Shown: positions 25,414-34,764 of the stretch, in pieces
Numbering within the stretch: the stretch's first letter is position 1
Layout of the letters: each line of letters starts with the position of its first letter
Assembly (NCBI RefSeq): GCF_008831265.1
Contig: NZ_VTTH01000001.1
Coordinates: 434,001 to 498,000 of the forward strand
Origin: Lacisediminimonas profundi
Lineage (GTDB): Bacteria > Pseudomonadota > Gammaproteobacteria > Burkholderiales > Burkholderiaceae_D
Direction of reading: 5' to 3'
Length of the DNA: 64,000 bases
Program-made: the position numbers and the translations under genes
The notes under the pieces: generated by a model
Database searches by the model: none
The model's input: the letters and a program-made list of their open reading frames with translations, nothing else
What the model was told of the DNA's origin: nothing

Positions 25414-26772
25414 ATGAACTGCGGGGAAACCAGGCAGTTCACCCTTGTGGACATATTGATCATCATTGGCTTGATACTCCTGAACGGGGTATTTGCCATG
25501 TCCGAACTTGCCATTGTCTCGTCGCGAAGAATCCGCCTGGAAAGACTCTCCGAGAACGGCAGCCGCGGCGCCCTGGCTGCCTTGCAGTTGGCCGAAAGCC
25601 CCAGTCATTTCCTCTCCACGGTGCAGGTTGGCATCACGCTGATCGGCATTTTCAACGGTGCATTCGGCGAAGCCTCGCTGGTGGCGCAACTGACGCCGCA
25701 GCTGGCAGGCGTGCCTTTCATCGGTCCGTACTCCCGTGAGATTTCCCTCGGCGTTGTGGTGCTGGGCATCACCTTCGCTTCCATCATCTTCGGCGAACTC
25801 GTCCCGAAGCGGATCGCGCTGCTGTACCCCGAGACGGTGGCGATGGTGGTCTCCGGTCCGATGCAATGGTTGTCGCGCATCATGGCGCCGTTCGTCAAGG
25901 TCCTGTCGGTCACCACCGAATTCGTCATGCGTGTCCTCGGCCTGCACAAGGCCAGGGACAACCAGGTCACCGAGGAAGAAATCGCCGGCATGCTGCGCGA
26001 GGGCACGAATGCCGGGCTTTTCGAAAAGACCGAACACGACATGGTCACCCGCGCATTGCGGCTGGATGACCTGCGCCTGGGCGCGCTGATGACGCCGCGC
26101 GCGGACGTCGAATTCATCGACCTCGACGAGCCGCTTGCCGATGTCCTTGCGAAGATTGCCGAGAGTCCCTACAACCGCTTTCCGGTCTATCGCGGCGACA
26201 TGTCCAACCTGATCGGCATCGTGCATGCGGGCGACTTGTTCGAGCAGGCGATCCGCAACAATTCCCTTTCCGCCATCGACATCGCAGCCGTGACGCGGCC
26301 GCCGATGTACGTGCCGGAGTCGCTGTCCGGCATGGACTTGCTGGAAACGCTGAAGAAGCACCGCAGCGAACTGGCGCTGGTGGTCGACGAGTACGGCGAT
26401 ATCGAGGGCATGGTTACCTTGTCCGACGTCATGAGCGCTCTGGTCGGCGATGTTTCGGTTGTGGACGAGGGGCAGGAAGCGGATGCGGTGAAGCGCGAAG
26501 ACGGTTCCTGGCTGATCGATGGCGGCGTCTCGCTCGACCGCTTCCGCGACCTGCTCGAGACCGAAGTCCGCTTTCCTGACGAGTCGTCCGGGGCCTATCA
26601 CACGCTGGCCGGATTCGTGCTGACGCAACTGCGCCGCATCCCGAACGTTTCCGAGCATTTCGAGTGGGACGATTACCGCTTCGAAGTGGTGGACATGGAC
26701 CGCAACCGGATCGACCGGCTGCTCGTAACCCGGATCGCCAAGCCGGACGAACCGGTGCCCGAAGACGGCTGA
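25414..26772 (+). CDS. CNNM/CorC-type CBS-domain membrane protein (hemolysin family)
   Basis: A protein of about 452 residues with an N-terminal DUF21 membrane domain (LIIIGLILLNGVFAMSE, then three more helices to about residue 150, with GELVPKRIAL), a pair of CBS domains (about 210-330, with LMTPRADVEFID and VVDEYGDIEGMVTLSD) and a C-terminal transporter-associated domain (about 345-440). The family is implicated in Mg2+/Co2+ efflux and, in some members, polyamine export; the old name hemolysin is misleading. A GTG at 25447 would give a shorter N-terminus typical of homologues and is a serious alternative start. Stand-alone between tctC and MYG1. Confidence 0.91.
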   Translation: MNCGETRQFTLVDILIIIGLILLNGVFAMSELAIVSSRRIRLERLSENGSRGALAALQLAESPSHFLSTVQVGITLIGIFNGAFGEASLVAQLTPQLAGVPFIGPYSREISLGVVVLGITFASIIFGELVPKRIALLYPETVAMVVSGPMQWLSRIMAPFVKVLSVTTEFVMRVLGLHKARDNQVTEEEIAGMLREGTNAGLFEKTEHDMVTRALRLDDLRLGALMTPRADVEFIDLDEPLADVLAKIAESPYNRFPVYRGDMSNLIGIVHAGDLFEQAIRNNSLSAIDIAAVTRPPMYVPESLSGMDLLETLKKHRSELALVVDEYGDIEGMVTLSDVMSALVGDVSVVDEGQEADAVKREDGSWLIDGGVSLDRFRDLLETEVRFPDESSGAYHTLAGFVLTQLRRIPNVSEHFEWDDYRFEVVDMDRNRIDRLLVTRIAKPDEPVPEDG

Positions 26773-26866
26773 TCCAGCGGGGTGGGGCAGGCGCGGCTGG
26801 CCCGGCTTTTGCGCCGCCGCTCCATCGCCTGCCTGCACTTTCCTCCAGCATCCAGCACCCATATCA

Positions 26867-27799
26867 ATGATCATTGTCACCCATTCCGGAAAATTCCACG
26901 CTGACGACGTCTGGGGCGTCGCCGTGCTGGACCTTTTGTTTCCTTTCAGCGAACTGGTGCGTACCCGCGACCAGGCTTTGATTGAGGGCGCTGATTTTGC
27001 GGTCGACGTCGGCGGCGAGTGGGACCCCCAGGCGGGCCGCTTCGATCATCATCAGAAGGGCTTTCGCGGTGCGCGGCCTTCCGGCGTCGTGTATGCCAGC
27101 GCCGGACTGGTCTGGAAGCAGCACGGGCCGGCGTGCGTGGCTTGCGTTGCAGCGGGAATGCCCGGCTTTGTCGTTGCGCCGGAGCAGGCGCGGCAGATTG
27201 CCGAAGCGATCGATGGCGACCTGGTGCAATACCTCGACATGTCCGACACCGGCGCCGCCAGGAATGCGCCGGGCGGCTACGGTTTGTCGGCGGTGATCTC
27301 CGGTTTCAACACCAGCTGGATCGACGAGCAGCAGGCCGGCAACGGCGCTGCGGTCGAGGCCTTGCGCATGGGGCGCTTCCGGATCGCGCTGGAATTCATG
27401 AAGGAAATAATCGTCAACGCGGTGAAATATCGCATTGGCGGCCTGATGGCGGTGCAGCGGGTGCGGCGGGCAACGGTGCTGGAGCAGGGCCGGCTGCTGT
27501 ACCTGGACAATGCTTCGCTGCCGTGGGCGTCGGTGGTGCGCAATGAAATGCCGGCGGTCCTGTTCGTGATCAGTTACAACAGCATCGAGCAGCGGCACAT
27601 GCTGCATACGGTTCCCGCCAATCCCGACACCTTCGAGGCGCGCCGCGACCTGCCGGCAGCGTGGGCCGGCTTGCGCGACGCCGAGTTGGCAGCCGTGACC
27701 GGCGTGCCGGATGCGCAGTTCTGCCATAACGGGCGCTTCATCGCGGCGGCCAAGTCGTATGAAGGGGCCTTGCAGATGGCGCGCCTGGCGCTGGCTTAG
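26867..27799 (+). CDS. MYG1 family DHH-type protein
   Basis: A 310-residue protein of the UPF0160/MYG1 family, related to the DHH phosphoesterases. Hallmarks are the N-terminal THSGKFHADDV, then VDVGGEWDPQAGRFDHHQKGF with a conserved DHH-type metal site, and the C-terminal GAEL-like phrase AGLRDAELAAVTGV. Eukaryotic MYG1 is a 3'-5' RNA exonuclease; the bacterial role is unproven. The start ATGATC at 26867 fits the family exactly. It faces the class II aldolase gene, with a 53-base gap between stops. Confidence 0.9.
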   Translation: MIIVTHSGKFHADDVWGVAVLDLLFPFSELVRTRDQALIEGADFAVDVGGEWDPQAGRFDHHQKGFRGARPSGVVYASAGLVWKQHGPACVACVAAGMPGFVVAPEQARQIAEAIDGDLVQYLDMSDTGAARNAPGGYGLSAVISGFNTSWIDEQQAGNGAAVEALRMGRFRIALEFMKEIIVNAVKYRIGGLMAVQRVRRATVLEQGRLLYLDNASLPWASVVRNEMPAVLFVISYNSIEQRHMLHTVPANPDTFEARRDLPAAWAGLRDAELAAVTGVPDAQFCHNGRFIAAAKSYEGALQMARLALA

Positions 27800-27852
27800 G
27801 GGATAGACCGCGCTTCAATCCCCCGCCTTCAATTCCTCCTTCAATCCCGCCT

Positions 27853-28641
27853 TCAATCCCTGTACGACGGATCGAGCCGGTCCAGCTTCCGCTTCAGCGC
27901 CGGCCATTCCATCAAGCCGTACGGCCGCCGCGTAGTCGGCTGGTAATTGTTCCAGGTCTCCTCCAGCACAGCCTGCGGCACCTTTTGCAGCGGCGAATTG
28001 CAGGCCATCGCGGCCAGTTGGGCGCGGCTGGCAAGTTCGAGCCGATGCATCCAGTTGAATGCCTCGCCTGTGCTTTTTCCCACGGTCAGCACACCGTGGT
28101 TACGCAGGATCAGTGCCTCCGATTGCCCCAGGTCCGCGATCAGTGACGCCTTCTCCTGCGGATCCAGCGCCACGCCCTGATAGTCGTGGTATCCGGCTTT
28201 CAGGAAGCGCATCGCGGTTTGCGTGATCGGCAGCAGCCCGCATTCGAGCGAGGACAGGGCCATCGTCGCCCAGGTGTGGCAATGGATCACGCAGGCCACT
28301 TCCGGCCGGGCTTCATGGACCGCGCTGTGGATCACTGCAGCAGTCTTGTTGATACCGTAGTTCATTTCGCCGAAATCTGGTTGCGTCAGGATGTTGCCGT
28401 CGAAATCCACCTTGATCAGGCTGGAAGCGGTGATTTCCTCGTACATCATCCCGTAGGCATTGATCAGGTACACGCCTTCTTCGCCGGGCACGCGCGCCGA
28501 GATATGGTTGGCCATCATGTCCGACATGCCGTACAGGTCGACCAGCCGGTAGCACGCGGCCAGGTCCACCCGCGCCTGCCACTCCGCATCCGTGCATTTC
28601 CCCTTCATTGAAGGGATGGTCAAGCGGCCGTCACCAGTCAT
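27853..28641 (-). CDS. Class II aldolase/adducin-domain protein
   Basis: A 262-residue protein with the adducin-like aldolase fold. Metal-binding histidines are seen in VIHCHTWATMALS, and LRNHGVLTVGKS carries the usual third His; the first part has ANHISARVPG. The best start is 28641 because AGGAGAGG lies three bases before it; upstream Met codons lack this. The family covers fuculose/ribulose-phosphate aldolases and decarboxylases as well as adducin-like binding proteins; the substrate is not predictable. It points away from the operon at 28922, with a 280-base divergent gap that may hold promoters for both but shows no clear operator. Confidence 0.9.
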   Translation of the reverse strand: MTGDGRLTIPSMKGKCTDAEWQARVDLAACYRLVDLYGMSDMMANHISARVPGEEGVYLINAYGMMYEEITASSLIKVDFDGNILTQPDFGEMNYGINKTAAVIHSAVHEARPEVACVIHCHTWATMALSSLECGLLPITQTAMRFLKAGYHDYQGVALDPQEKASLIADLGQSEALILRNHGVLTVGKSTGEAFNWMHRLELASRAQLAAMACNSPLQKVPQAVLEETWNNYQPTTRRPYGLMEWPALKRKLDRLDPSYRD

Positions 28642-28921
28642 TTTCCTCTCCTGGATATGCATTTCCTGCGGCCCCGGCCTGGCCAAGGGCTAGCCGCCGT
28701 CCCGGGCGCTTCGGGCGCAGGATGGTTTGTCTGGCGCGGGACGGCCCCGCCACGATACTGTTTTCGCCGATTCGAAGCCAGCATCAGGCGATTCATCGCG
28801 GTCAGCGAATAATCCAGCAAAACTAATTATTTGTTTTCGATAAACGAGGCTCTTAACATGGCCGCATGACAGGAAAAGCCCTGCGAGCCCGGGTCGGGAC
28901 AATAACCAACTGAAGGAAGCT

Positions 28922-29917
28922 ATGACAACGACGATGAAGGTAGTCGCCATACAGCAGCACGGCGGCGTCGAGAACATGAAACTCGATCAATGGCCAATGC
29001 CGGTGCCGGAACCGCACCAGGCGCTCGTCGAAATCAAGGCCTGCGGCCTGAACTACATGGACGTGTTCGTGCTGCACGGGATGCCGGACCTGCCGACCAA
29101 GATGCCGCGTATTCCGGGCGGCGATGTCGCCGGCATCGTGCGTGAAGTGGGCGCGGGGGTGTCGCAGGACTGGGTTGGCAAGAAGGTCGTGCTGTTCCCG
29201 CGCTTTCCCGAAGGCGGCGTGCTGGGCGAGAACGGCAACGGCGGCCTGTGCCAGTTCATCGCGGTGGACCAGCGCCAGCTTATCGAAATGCCGGACGGCG
29301 TCAGCTTCGAGGATGCGGCTGCGCTGCCGATCGCCTATGGCACCTCGCACCGCATGCTGTTCACGCGCGGCCGCCTGCAGAAAGGCGAGAAGGTGCTGAT
29401 CCTGGGCGCCAGCGGCGGCGTGGGCGTGTCGTGCCTGCAGTTTGCCAAGATGGCGGGGGCCGAAGTGTATGCCTGCACCAGCAGCGAAGACAAGGCGCGC
29501 CGGCTGAAGGAGTTGGGCGCGGACCATGTCATCAACTACGCAGACAATCCGGATTTTTCCAAGGCGGTTTGGGCCGCCACCGGCAAGAAGGGCGTCGATG
29601 TCGCGATCAACTTCACCGGCGGCGATACCTGGATCCCGACCCAGCGCTGCATGGCGACCAATGGCCGCATCCTGACCTGCGGCTCGACCGCGGGCCATAT
29701 GTGCGAGATCGATATCCGTTTCGTCTGGTTCCGCGAGATGGATATCATCGGCTCGCGTGCCTATGTGCCGGACGACATCAAGGCTTGCCTGGACTTCGTC
29801 GCCAGCAAGCAGCTTTCACCGGTGATCGACAAAGTGCTGCCGCTGGAGCAGGCCGCCGAGGGCGTGCGCATGCTGGAAGAGCGCCGTGTATTCGGCAAAG
29901 TGATCATCAAGATCTGA
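28922..29917 (+). CDS. Zinc-free MDR dehydrogenase / quinone oxidoreductase-like
   Basis: A 331-residue medium-chain dehydrogenase. The catalytic N-terminal domain lacks the usual Cys zinc ligands (GNGGLCQFIAVD region), and the Rossmann NADPH site is LGASGGVGVSCLQFAK (about 161-176). Such proteins reduce quinones, enones or enoyl-CoA double bonds. AAGGAAG precedes the start. Only 5 bases separate its stop from the acyl-CoA ligase gene, so a shared transcript and pathway are likely. First gene of the operon 28922-34655. Confidence 0.92.
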   Translation: MTTTMKVVAIQQHGGVENMKLDQWPMPVPEPHQALVEIKACGLNYMDVFVLHGMPDLPTKMPRIPGGDVAGIVREVGAGVSQDWVGKKVVLFPRFPEGGVLGENGNGGLCQFIAVDQRQLIEMPDGVSFEDAAALPIAYGTSHRMLFTRGRLQKGEKVLILGASGGVGVSCLQFAKMAGAEVYACTSSEDKARRLKELGADHVINYADNPDFSKAVWAATGKKGVDVAINFTGGDTWIPTQRCMATNGRILTCGSTAGHMCEIDIRFVWFREMDIIGSRAYVPDDIKACLDFVASKQLSPVIDKVLPLEQAAEGVRMLEERRVFGKVIIKI

Positions 29918-29922
29918 GCGCC

Positions 29923-31476
29923 ATGACCAATACCTCACCCAGCACGGCGCCGGCGCCGGTTACACACTACAAGAACCTCGGTTGCATCGGGCTCGACTAT
30001 CGCAACGATGCGCGGCCGGCCATCATCGACCTGTCCGGCGAGACGCCGCGCGAGGTCAGCTACAAGGAATATCACGACGCCTGCGATGCGGTTGCGCGCG
30101 GATTGCTCAAGCGCGGTTTCCAGCCGGGCGAGCGCATCGGCGTGCTGTCGGGCAATCGCGCCGAATTCCTGGAAGTGTTTTACGGCGCCATGCGCGCCGG
30201 CGTGGTGCCGGTTCTGATCAACATCCTGCAGCCAAAGGACACGATCGACTGGGTGATCCGCAATTCCGGCGTGAAGCTGGTGTTCACGGAGGCCGGCTTG
30301 CGGGCGCTGTGTCCGGATGACGTGCCGGCGATCGAATTCGACGATGCCAGTGCACAGGGCTACAAGGCGTTTCAGGATCCGGGCGAATTCACCGCGCGCG
30401 TGCCGGAATACGACGACGTTGCCTTCCACGCTTACACCTCCGGCTCGACCGGCCGGCCGAAGGGCGCGATGCTGTCGCACCGGGCCCACACCTGGGTGGC
30501 CGAGACGATTTCCGGCGACCGCGACTTCTGCCCGGACGATCGCATGATCGTCGCCGCGCCGCTGTACCACAAGCACGGCATGAACTCGATCAAGTGCGTG
30601 CTGGTCGGCGGCTCGACGGTGGTGCTGATGCGCAAGTTCGACGCCCGCAAGTACGTCGAGAACATCACCCGCTATCGCCTGACCGTGGTCTCCGGCGTGC
30701 CGACCATTTTCGCCATGATGATGCAGCAGCGCGACCTGCTGGCCGGTCACGACTATTCCTTCGTGCGCCTGGCGACGATGGGCGGCGCCCCCGCTTCCGA
30801 TGTGCTGATCGATGCAGTTGCCGGACTGTTTCCCAACGCCGAAATCGTGCAGATCTTCGGCATCACCGAAGTCAGCGCCGCGCTGTTCGGTCCGCATCCG
30901 GAGCGCAAGCTGCGGCCGCGCCACTCGATCGGCTGGCCGGTTGCGGGCAACGAGTTCCGGCTGGTCGGCGGCAGCGATGACAATTTTGGCACGCTGCATG
31001 TGCGCGGGCCAGGCATGATGAACGGCTACGTCAACAATCCGGAAGAGACCGCCAAGCGGATCCAGGATGGCTGGTACAACACCGGCGACATACTGCGCCG
31101 CGACGAAGATGGCTGGTGGTATTTCATCGGCCGCTCGGACGACATGTTCGTCTCCAGCGGGCACAACATCTATCCGCTGGAGGTCGAGCTGATGCTCGAG
31201 CGCCACGACGATATCGAGCAGGCAGTGGTGGTGCCGGTGCCGGACGAGATCAAGCACCGGATCCCGGTCGCGTTCATTGTCAGGCGCCGCGGATCGAGCC
31301 TGAGCGAAGAAGACGTGAAGCAGCATTCGCTGAAAAATGCGCCGCCCTACCAGTATCCGCGCCAAGTGCATTTCGTCGATTCGCTGCCGACCAACACGGT
31401 CGGCAAGATCGACCGCCGCACGCTGGAGGCGCGCGCGCAGCAATTGCGCGAAGGCGTGAAAGCGGTCGATGCGTGA
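29923..31476 (+). CDS. AMP-forming acyl-CoA ligase (long- or aryl-acid type)
   Basis: A 517-residue ANL-superfamily enzyme. The AMP-binding P-loop is TSGSTGRPKGAMLSH (about 170-184), the core motif NTGDILRRDEDGWWYFIGR (about 387-405) and the C-terminal Lys motif TVGKIDRRTL. It activates a carboxylic acid with ATP and CoA; the specificity pocket cannot be read by eye, and similar proteins act on benzoate, cyclohexane carboxylates or medium-chain acids. It starts 5 bases after the MDR gene. Followed by a thioesterase, which often acts on the product of the same pathway. Confidence 0.93.
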   Translation: MTNTSPSTAPAPVTHYKNLGCIGLDYRNDARPAIIDLSGETPREVSYKEYHDACDAVARGLLKRGFQPGERIGVLSGNRAEFLEVFYGAMRAGVVPVLINILQPKDTIDWVIRNSGVKLVFTEAGLRALCPDDVPAIEFDDASAQGYKAFQDPGEFTARVPEYDDVAFHAYTSGSTGRPKGAMLSHRAHTWVAETISGDRDFCPDDRMIVAAPLYHKHGMNSIKCVLVGGSTVVLMRKFDARKYVENITRYRLTVVSGVPTIFAMMMQQRDLLAGHDYSFVRLATMGGAPASDVLIDAVAGLFPNAEIVQIFGITEVSAALFGPHPERKLRPRHSIGWPVAGNEFRLVGGSDDNFGTLHVRGPGMMNGYVNNPEETAKRIQDGWYNTGDILRRDEDGWWYFIGRSDDMFVSSGHNIYPLEVELMLERHDDIEQAVVVPVPDEIKHRIPVAFIVRRRGSSLSEEDVKQHSLKNAPPYQYPRQVHFVDSLPTNTVGKIDRRTLEARAQQLREGVKAVDA

Positions 31477-31495
31477 TCGCATGATCGCCCGGCCG

Positions 31496-31545
31496 CAGGC
31501 AGCCACCAATATGCAGGCAGCCACCAATATGCAGGCCGCCACCAT
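31496..31545. repeat. Imperfect 18-base tandem repeat, 2.7 copies
   Basis: The 18-base unit GCAGGCAGCCACCAATAT occurs twice and then partly a third time, with one change, in the 87-base gap between the ligase and thioesterase genes. It carries no obvious gene. It may be a slipped-replication product; it does not disturb the neighbouring reading frames. Confidence 0.7.
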
Positions 31546-31563
31546 GACAACACTGGAGCAGAA

Positions 31564-31989
31564 ATGACACTCGACGACGTACAGGAGCTGATCAACCGCG
31601 GTCCCTACCTGAGCTGGCTTGGCCTCAAGGTGCTCGACCTTGGCGATGATTCGATAGAAGTGAAAGCCACCTGGCGGCCCGAGTGGGTCGCCAATCCGAA
31701 ACTGATGCAGACCCATGGCGGCATCCTTGCCGCGCTGATCGATTTCGCAGCCGACTTTGCGCTGGTGAAGAACATCGGACGGCCGGTCCCGACCATCGAC
31801 ATGCGGGTCGACTATCACCGCCTGGCCAAGCCGGGCGATTTGATCGTCAAGGGCAAAGTGATAAAGTTCGGCAAGCAGTTTTCAGTTTGCGAAGCCCAGA
31901 TCTACGACGAAGCGGGAGCCCTGATTGCCAGCGGACGCGGCAGTTACATCACCGCGCCAGCGCCGGAAGCACAGAAAAAGCCGGAATGA
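31564..31989 (+). CDS. PaaI-type hotdog acyl-CoA thioesterase
   Basis: A 141-residue hotdog-fold protein. The motif MQTHGGILAALIDFAADFA (about 49-67), with the conserved His-Gly-Gly and catalytic Asp, and MRVDYHRLAKPGDL are typical of the PaaI/4HBT2 group, which hydrolyses (aryl- or hydroxyphenyl-)acyl-CoA to relieve CoA sequestration. GAGCAG precedes the start. It fits between the ligase and TcuA genes in the same direction, with a 58-base gap to the tcuA start. Confidence 0.9.
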   Translation: MTLDDVQELINRGPYLSWLGLKVLDLGDDSIEVKATWRPEWVANPKLMQTHGGILAALIDFAADFALVKNIGRPVPTIDMRVDYHRLAKPGDLIVKGKVIKFGKQFSVCEAQIYDEAGALIASGRGSYITAPAPEAQKKPE

Positions 31990-32047
31990 CAAGGCGTCGC
32001 GACCGGCGCGCTCATTGAATCGGCAATCATCAAACAGGAGTACCCGC

Positions 32048-33493
32048 TTGAAGCCTGATGTACTGGTAATTGGCGGCGGCAATGCCGCCCTTTGTGCTGC
32101 GCTGATGGCGCGCGAGGCGGGCGCGACCGTCATGCTGCTGGAAGCATCGCCGCGTGAATGGCGCGGCGGGAATTCGACCCACACCCGCAACATCCGCTGC
32201 ATGCACGACGCGCCGCAGGACGTGCTGGTCGATGCCTATCCCGAAGAGGAGTACTGGCAGGACCTGCTGAAAGTGACCGGCGGCCAGACCAATGAAAAGC
32301 TGGCGCGCATGGCAATCCGGGCATCGTCCACCTGCCGCGACTGGATGCGCAAGCACGGCGTGCGCTTCCAGCCCTCGCTGTCGGGAACGCTGCACGTGGC
32401 GCGCACCAATGCCTTCTTCATGGGGGGCGGCAAGGCATTGATCAACGCCTATTACCGCAGCGCCGAAGCGCTTGGCGTGCAGATCCGCTACGACGCGGCG
32501 GTCGACGCGCTTGAACTGGACAATGGCCGCTTCGTTGCAGCCTTCATCGGGAACGAGCGGATCGAAGCGAAGACCTGCGTGCTGGCCTGCGGCGGCTTTG
32601 AATCCAACCTCGAATGGCAGCGCGAGGCCTGGGGCGAGGTCAACGGCGAATGGCCGGCCGACAATTTCCTGATCCGCGGCACCCGCTACAACATGGGCGT
32701 GCTGCTCAAGTTCATGATGGGCACCAACGCCGACATCATCGGCGACCCGACGCAGAGTCATTGCGTAGCGATCGATGCGCGCGCGCCGCTGTATGACGGC
32801 GGCATCTGCACCCGCGTCGACTGCGTGTCGCTCGGCATCATGGTCAACCGCAACGCGGTGCGCTTCTATGACGAAGGCGAAGATTTCTGGCCCAAGCGCT
32901 ATGCGATCTGGGGTCGGCTGGTGGCCCAGCAGCCGGGGCAGATCGGCTATTCCATCATCGACAGTCGCGCGATCGGGCGTTTCATGCCGCCAGTATTTCC
33001 CGGCGTGACGGCATCGACCCTGCCCGAACTGGCGCGCAAGCTCGGACTGGATGAGCAAGTGTTCATGCGCACCGTGCAGGAATTCAATGACGCCTGCCGG
33101 GTCGGCACTTTCGACCATGCGGTGATGGACGACTGTCATACCGAAGGACTGACGCCGGCCAAGACGCACTGGGCGCTGCCGCTGGAGAAGGCGCCGTTTT
33201 ATGCCTATGCGCTGCGGCCCGGCATAACCTTTACCTATCTTGGCCTGAAAATCGACGAGCGCTCGCGCGTGCATTTCGGCGGCGCACCTAGCGACAACCT
33301 GTTTGTCGCCGGCGAAATGATGGCCGGTAATGTGCTTGGCAAGGGATACACCGCTGGCGTCGGCATGGCGATCGGCACCGCATTCGGCCGGATTGCCGGC
33401 ACCGAAGCGGCGCGTGCGGCCGGGGCTGCTGGTGCTGCCGGCGCTGCCCGCGGAAATACAAAACATGCGGGAGCAGAACGTGCAGCAGCTTGA
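32048..33493 (+). CDS. TcuA-like FAD-dependent tricarballylate-type dehydrogenase
   Basis: A 481-residue flavoprotein of the fumarate reductase/succinate dehydrogenase flavoprotein group. The TTG start at 32048 follows AGGAG by 7 bases and gives [19 protein letters not shown], the FAD-binding Rossmann motif. Other marks are [19 protein letters not shown] and the C-terminal [13 protein letters not shown], which joins the isoalloxazine ring. It resembles TcuA, which oxidises tricarballylate to cis-aconitate in Salmonella, but the acid used here is unproven. The C-terminus after about residue 455 is an Ala/Gly-rich tail. The stop lies inside tcuB (29-base overlap), so the pair is translationally linked. 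A TcuC transporter gene is absent. Confidence 0.88.
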   Translation: MKPDVLVIGGGNAALCAALMAREAGATVMLLEASPREWRGGNSTHTRNIRCMHDAPQDVLVDAYPEEEYWQDLLKVTGGQTNEKLARMAIRASSTCRDWMRKHGVRFQPSLSGTLHVARTNAFFMGGGKALINAYYRSAEALGVQIRYDAAVDALELDNGRFVAAFIGNERIEAKTCVLACGGFESNLEWQREAWGEVNGEWPADNFLIRGTRYNMGVLLKFMMGTNADIIGDPTQSHCVAIDARAPLYDGGICTRVDCVSLGIMVNRNAVRFYDEGEDFWPKRYAIWGRLVAQQPGQIGYSIIDSRAIGRFMPPVFPGVTASTLPELARKLGLDEQVFMRTVQEFNDACRVGTFDHAVMDDCHTEGLTPAKTHWALPLEKAPFYAYALRPGITFTYLGLKIDERSRVHFGGAPSDNLFVAGEMMAGNVLGKGYTAGVGMAIGTAFGRIAGTEAARAAGAAGAAGAARGNTKHAGAERAAA

Positions 33494-34655
33494 AGCCTTG
33501 CTTGAGGACGCCCGTGGCAATGCGCGGTTGATCGACATGTCCGCCACCGCGGCCGAAGACGAGGTCAGCCGCCAGCTGACCATCTGCAACGCCTGCCGCT
33601 ATTGCGAGGGTTTTTGCGCGGTATTCCCGGCCATGACGCGCCGTCTTGAGTTCGCCAAGGCCGACATCCATTACCTGGCCAACCTCTGCCACAACTGCGG
33701 CGCCTGCCTGCATGCCTGCCAATACGCGCCGCCGCATGAGTTCGCGGTCAATATTCCTCAGTCGATGGCGAAGGTGAGGGTCCAGACCTATGCCGAATAT
33801 GCCTGGCCGGCCTCGCTGGGCGCGCTGTACAAGCGCAACGGGATCACGGTCGCACTGGCGCTGGCCGGCGGCCTGGCGCTGTTCCTGGTACTGGCGGTGT
33901 TGATCTCGGGCTCGCTGGTGCATGCGCCGCTGGCTGGTAATTTCTATGCGATCTTCCCGCACAACACGCTGGTGCTGATGTTTGGCGCGGTATTCGGCTT
34001 TGCGGTGCTGGCGCTGGCGATCGGCGTGCGCAGTTTCTGGCGCAACGTGACCGAGCCGCAGTTCCTCGACAATGCGTCGGGCGCGGCGGTAGGCGAGGCG
34101 GCCCATGATGCGCTGCGGCTGAAGTACCTGGATGGCGGTCATGGCGAAGGATGCAACGAGGAGAGCGACCGTTTCACACTGGCGCGGCGACGCTTCCACC
34201 ATGCGACCTTCTATGGCTTCATGCTGTGTTTCGCGTCCACTGGCGTGGCCACGCTGTATCACTACCTGCTGGGCTGGCCTGCGCCGTACCCGGTAACGAG
34301 CTTGCCGGTGGTGCTGGGTACGCTGGGCGGCATCGGTTTGCTGGTGGGTCCGGCCGGTCTGTTGTGGCTCAACCTGCGCCGGCATCCCCTGCATGGCGAT
34401 GTGCAGCAGCGGCCCATGGATCGTGGGTTCATCCTGCTGTTGTTGCTGGTCAGTGCGACCGGGCTGGCATTGCTGGTACTGCGGGATACGCGGGCGATGG
34501 CGCTGTTGCTGGCGATCCACCTGGGGACCGTGATGGCCTTGTTCCTGACGCTGCCATACGGAAAGTTCGCGCATGGGGTTTATCGGAGCGCAGCCTTGCT
34601 GAAGTGGGCAATCGAGAAGCGGATGCCAAGCAAGTTGAAGCTTGGGGACGATTGA
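33465..34655 (+). CDS. TcuB-like iron-sulfur membrane protein, electron transfer to quinone
   Basis: A 396-residue protein. The N-terminus has two 4Fe-4S cysteine groups, [11 protein letters not shown] (about 41-51) and [11 protein letters not shown] (about 75-85), followed by several membrane helices (about 125-150, 165-190, 255-280, 290-315, 335-360). This layout matches TcuB, which reoxidises the TcuA flavin and passes electrons to the quinone pool. The ATG at 33465 overlaps tcuA by 29 bases; the long upstream open frame is not coding. Paired with the previous gene. Downstream is the convergent mltD-like gene, so the operon ends here. Confidence 0.88.
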   Translation: MREQNVQQLEALLEDARGNARLIDMSATAAEDEVSRQLTICNACRYCEGFCAVFPAMTRRLEFAKADIHYLANLCHNCGACLHACQYAPPHEFAVNIPQSMAKVRVQTYAEYAWPASLGALYKRNGITVALALAGGLALFLVLAVLISGSLVHAPLAGNFYAIFPHNTLVLMFGAVFGFAVLALAIGVRSFWRNVTEPQFLDNASGAAVGEAAHDALRLKYLDGGHGEGCNEESDRFTLARRRFHHATFYGFMLCFASTGVATLYHYLLGWPAPYPVTSLPVVLGTLGGIGLLVGPAGLLWLNLRRHPLHGDVQQRPMDRGFILLLLLVSATGLALLVLRDTRAMALLLAIHLGTVMALFLTLPYGKFAHGVYRSAALLKWAIEKRMPSKLKLGDD

Positions 34656-34764
34656 TCGCCGGCTCTGCTCTGTTGCCGGTCGCTCAATGTTCCGGTCGGC
34701 AATCGATGGGCGATCCTGTTTTTTGAGTGCCCCGGGCAAATGATGGCCGGGAATGCTTGCGACC

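Noticed and set aside
29935-31818. 627-codon minus-strand frame opposite the acyl-CoA ligase
   Set aside because: Same pattern of an antisense shadow; the plus strand encodes a clear ligase and thioesterase.
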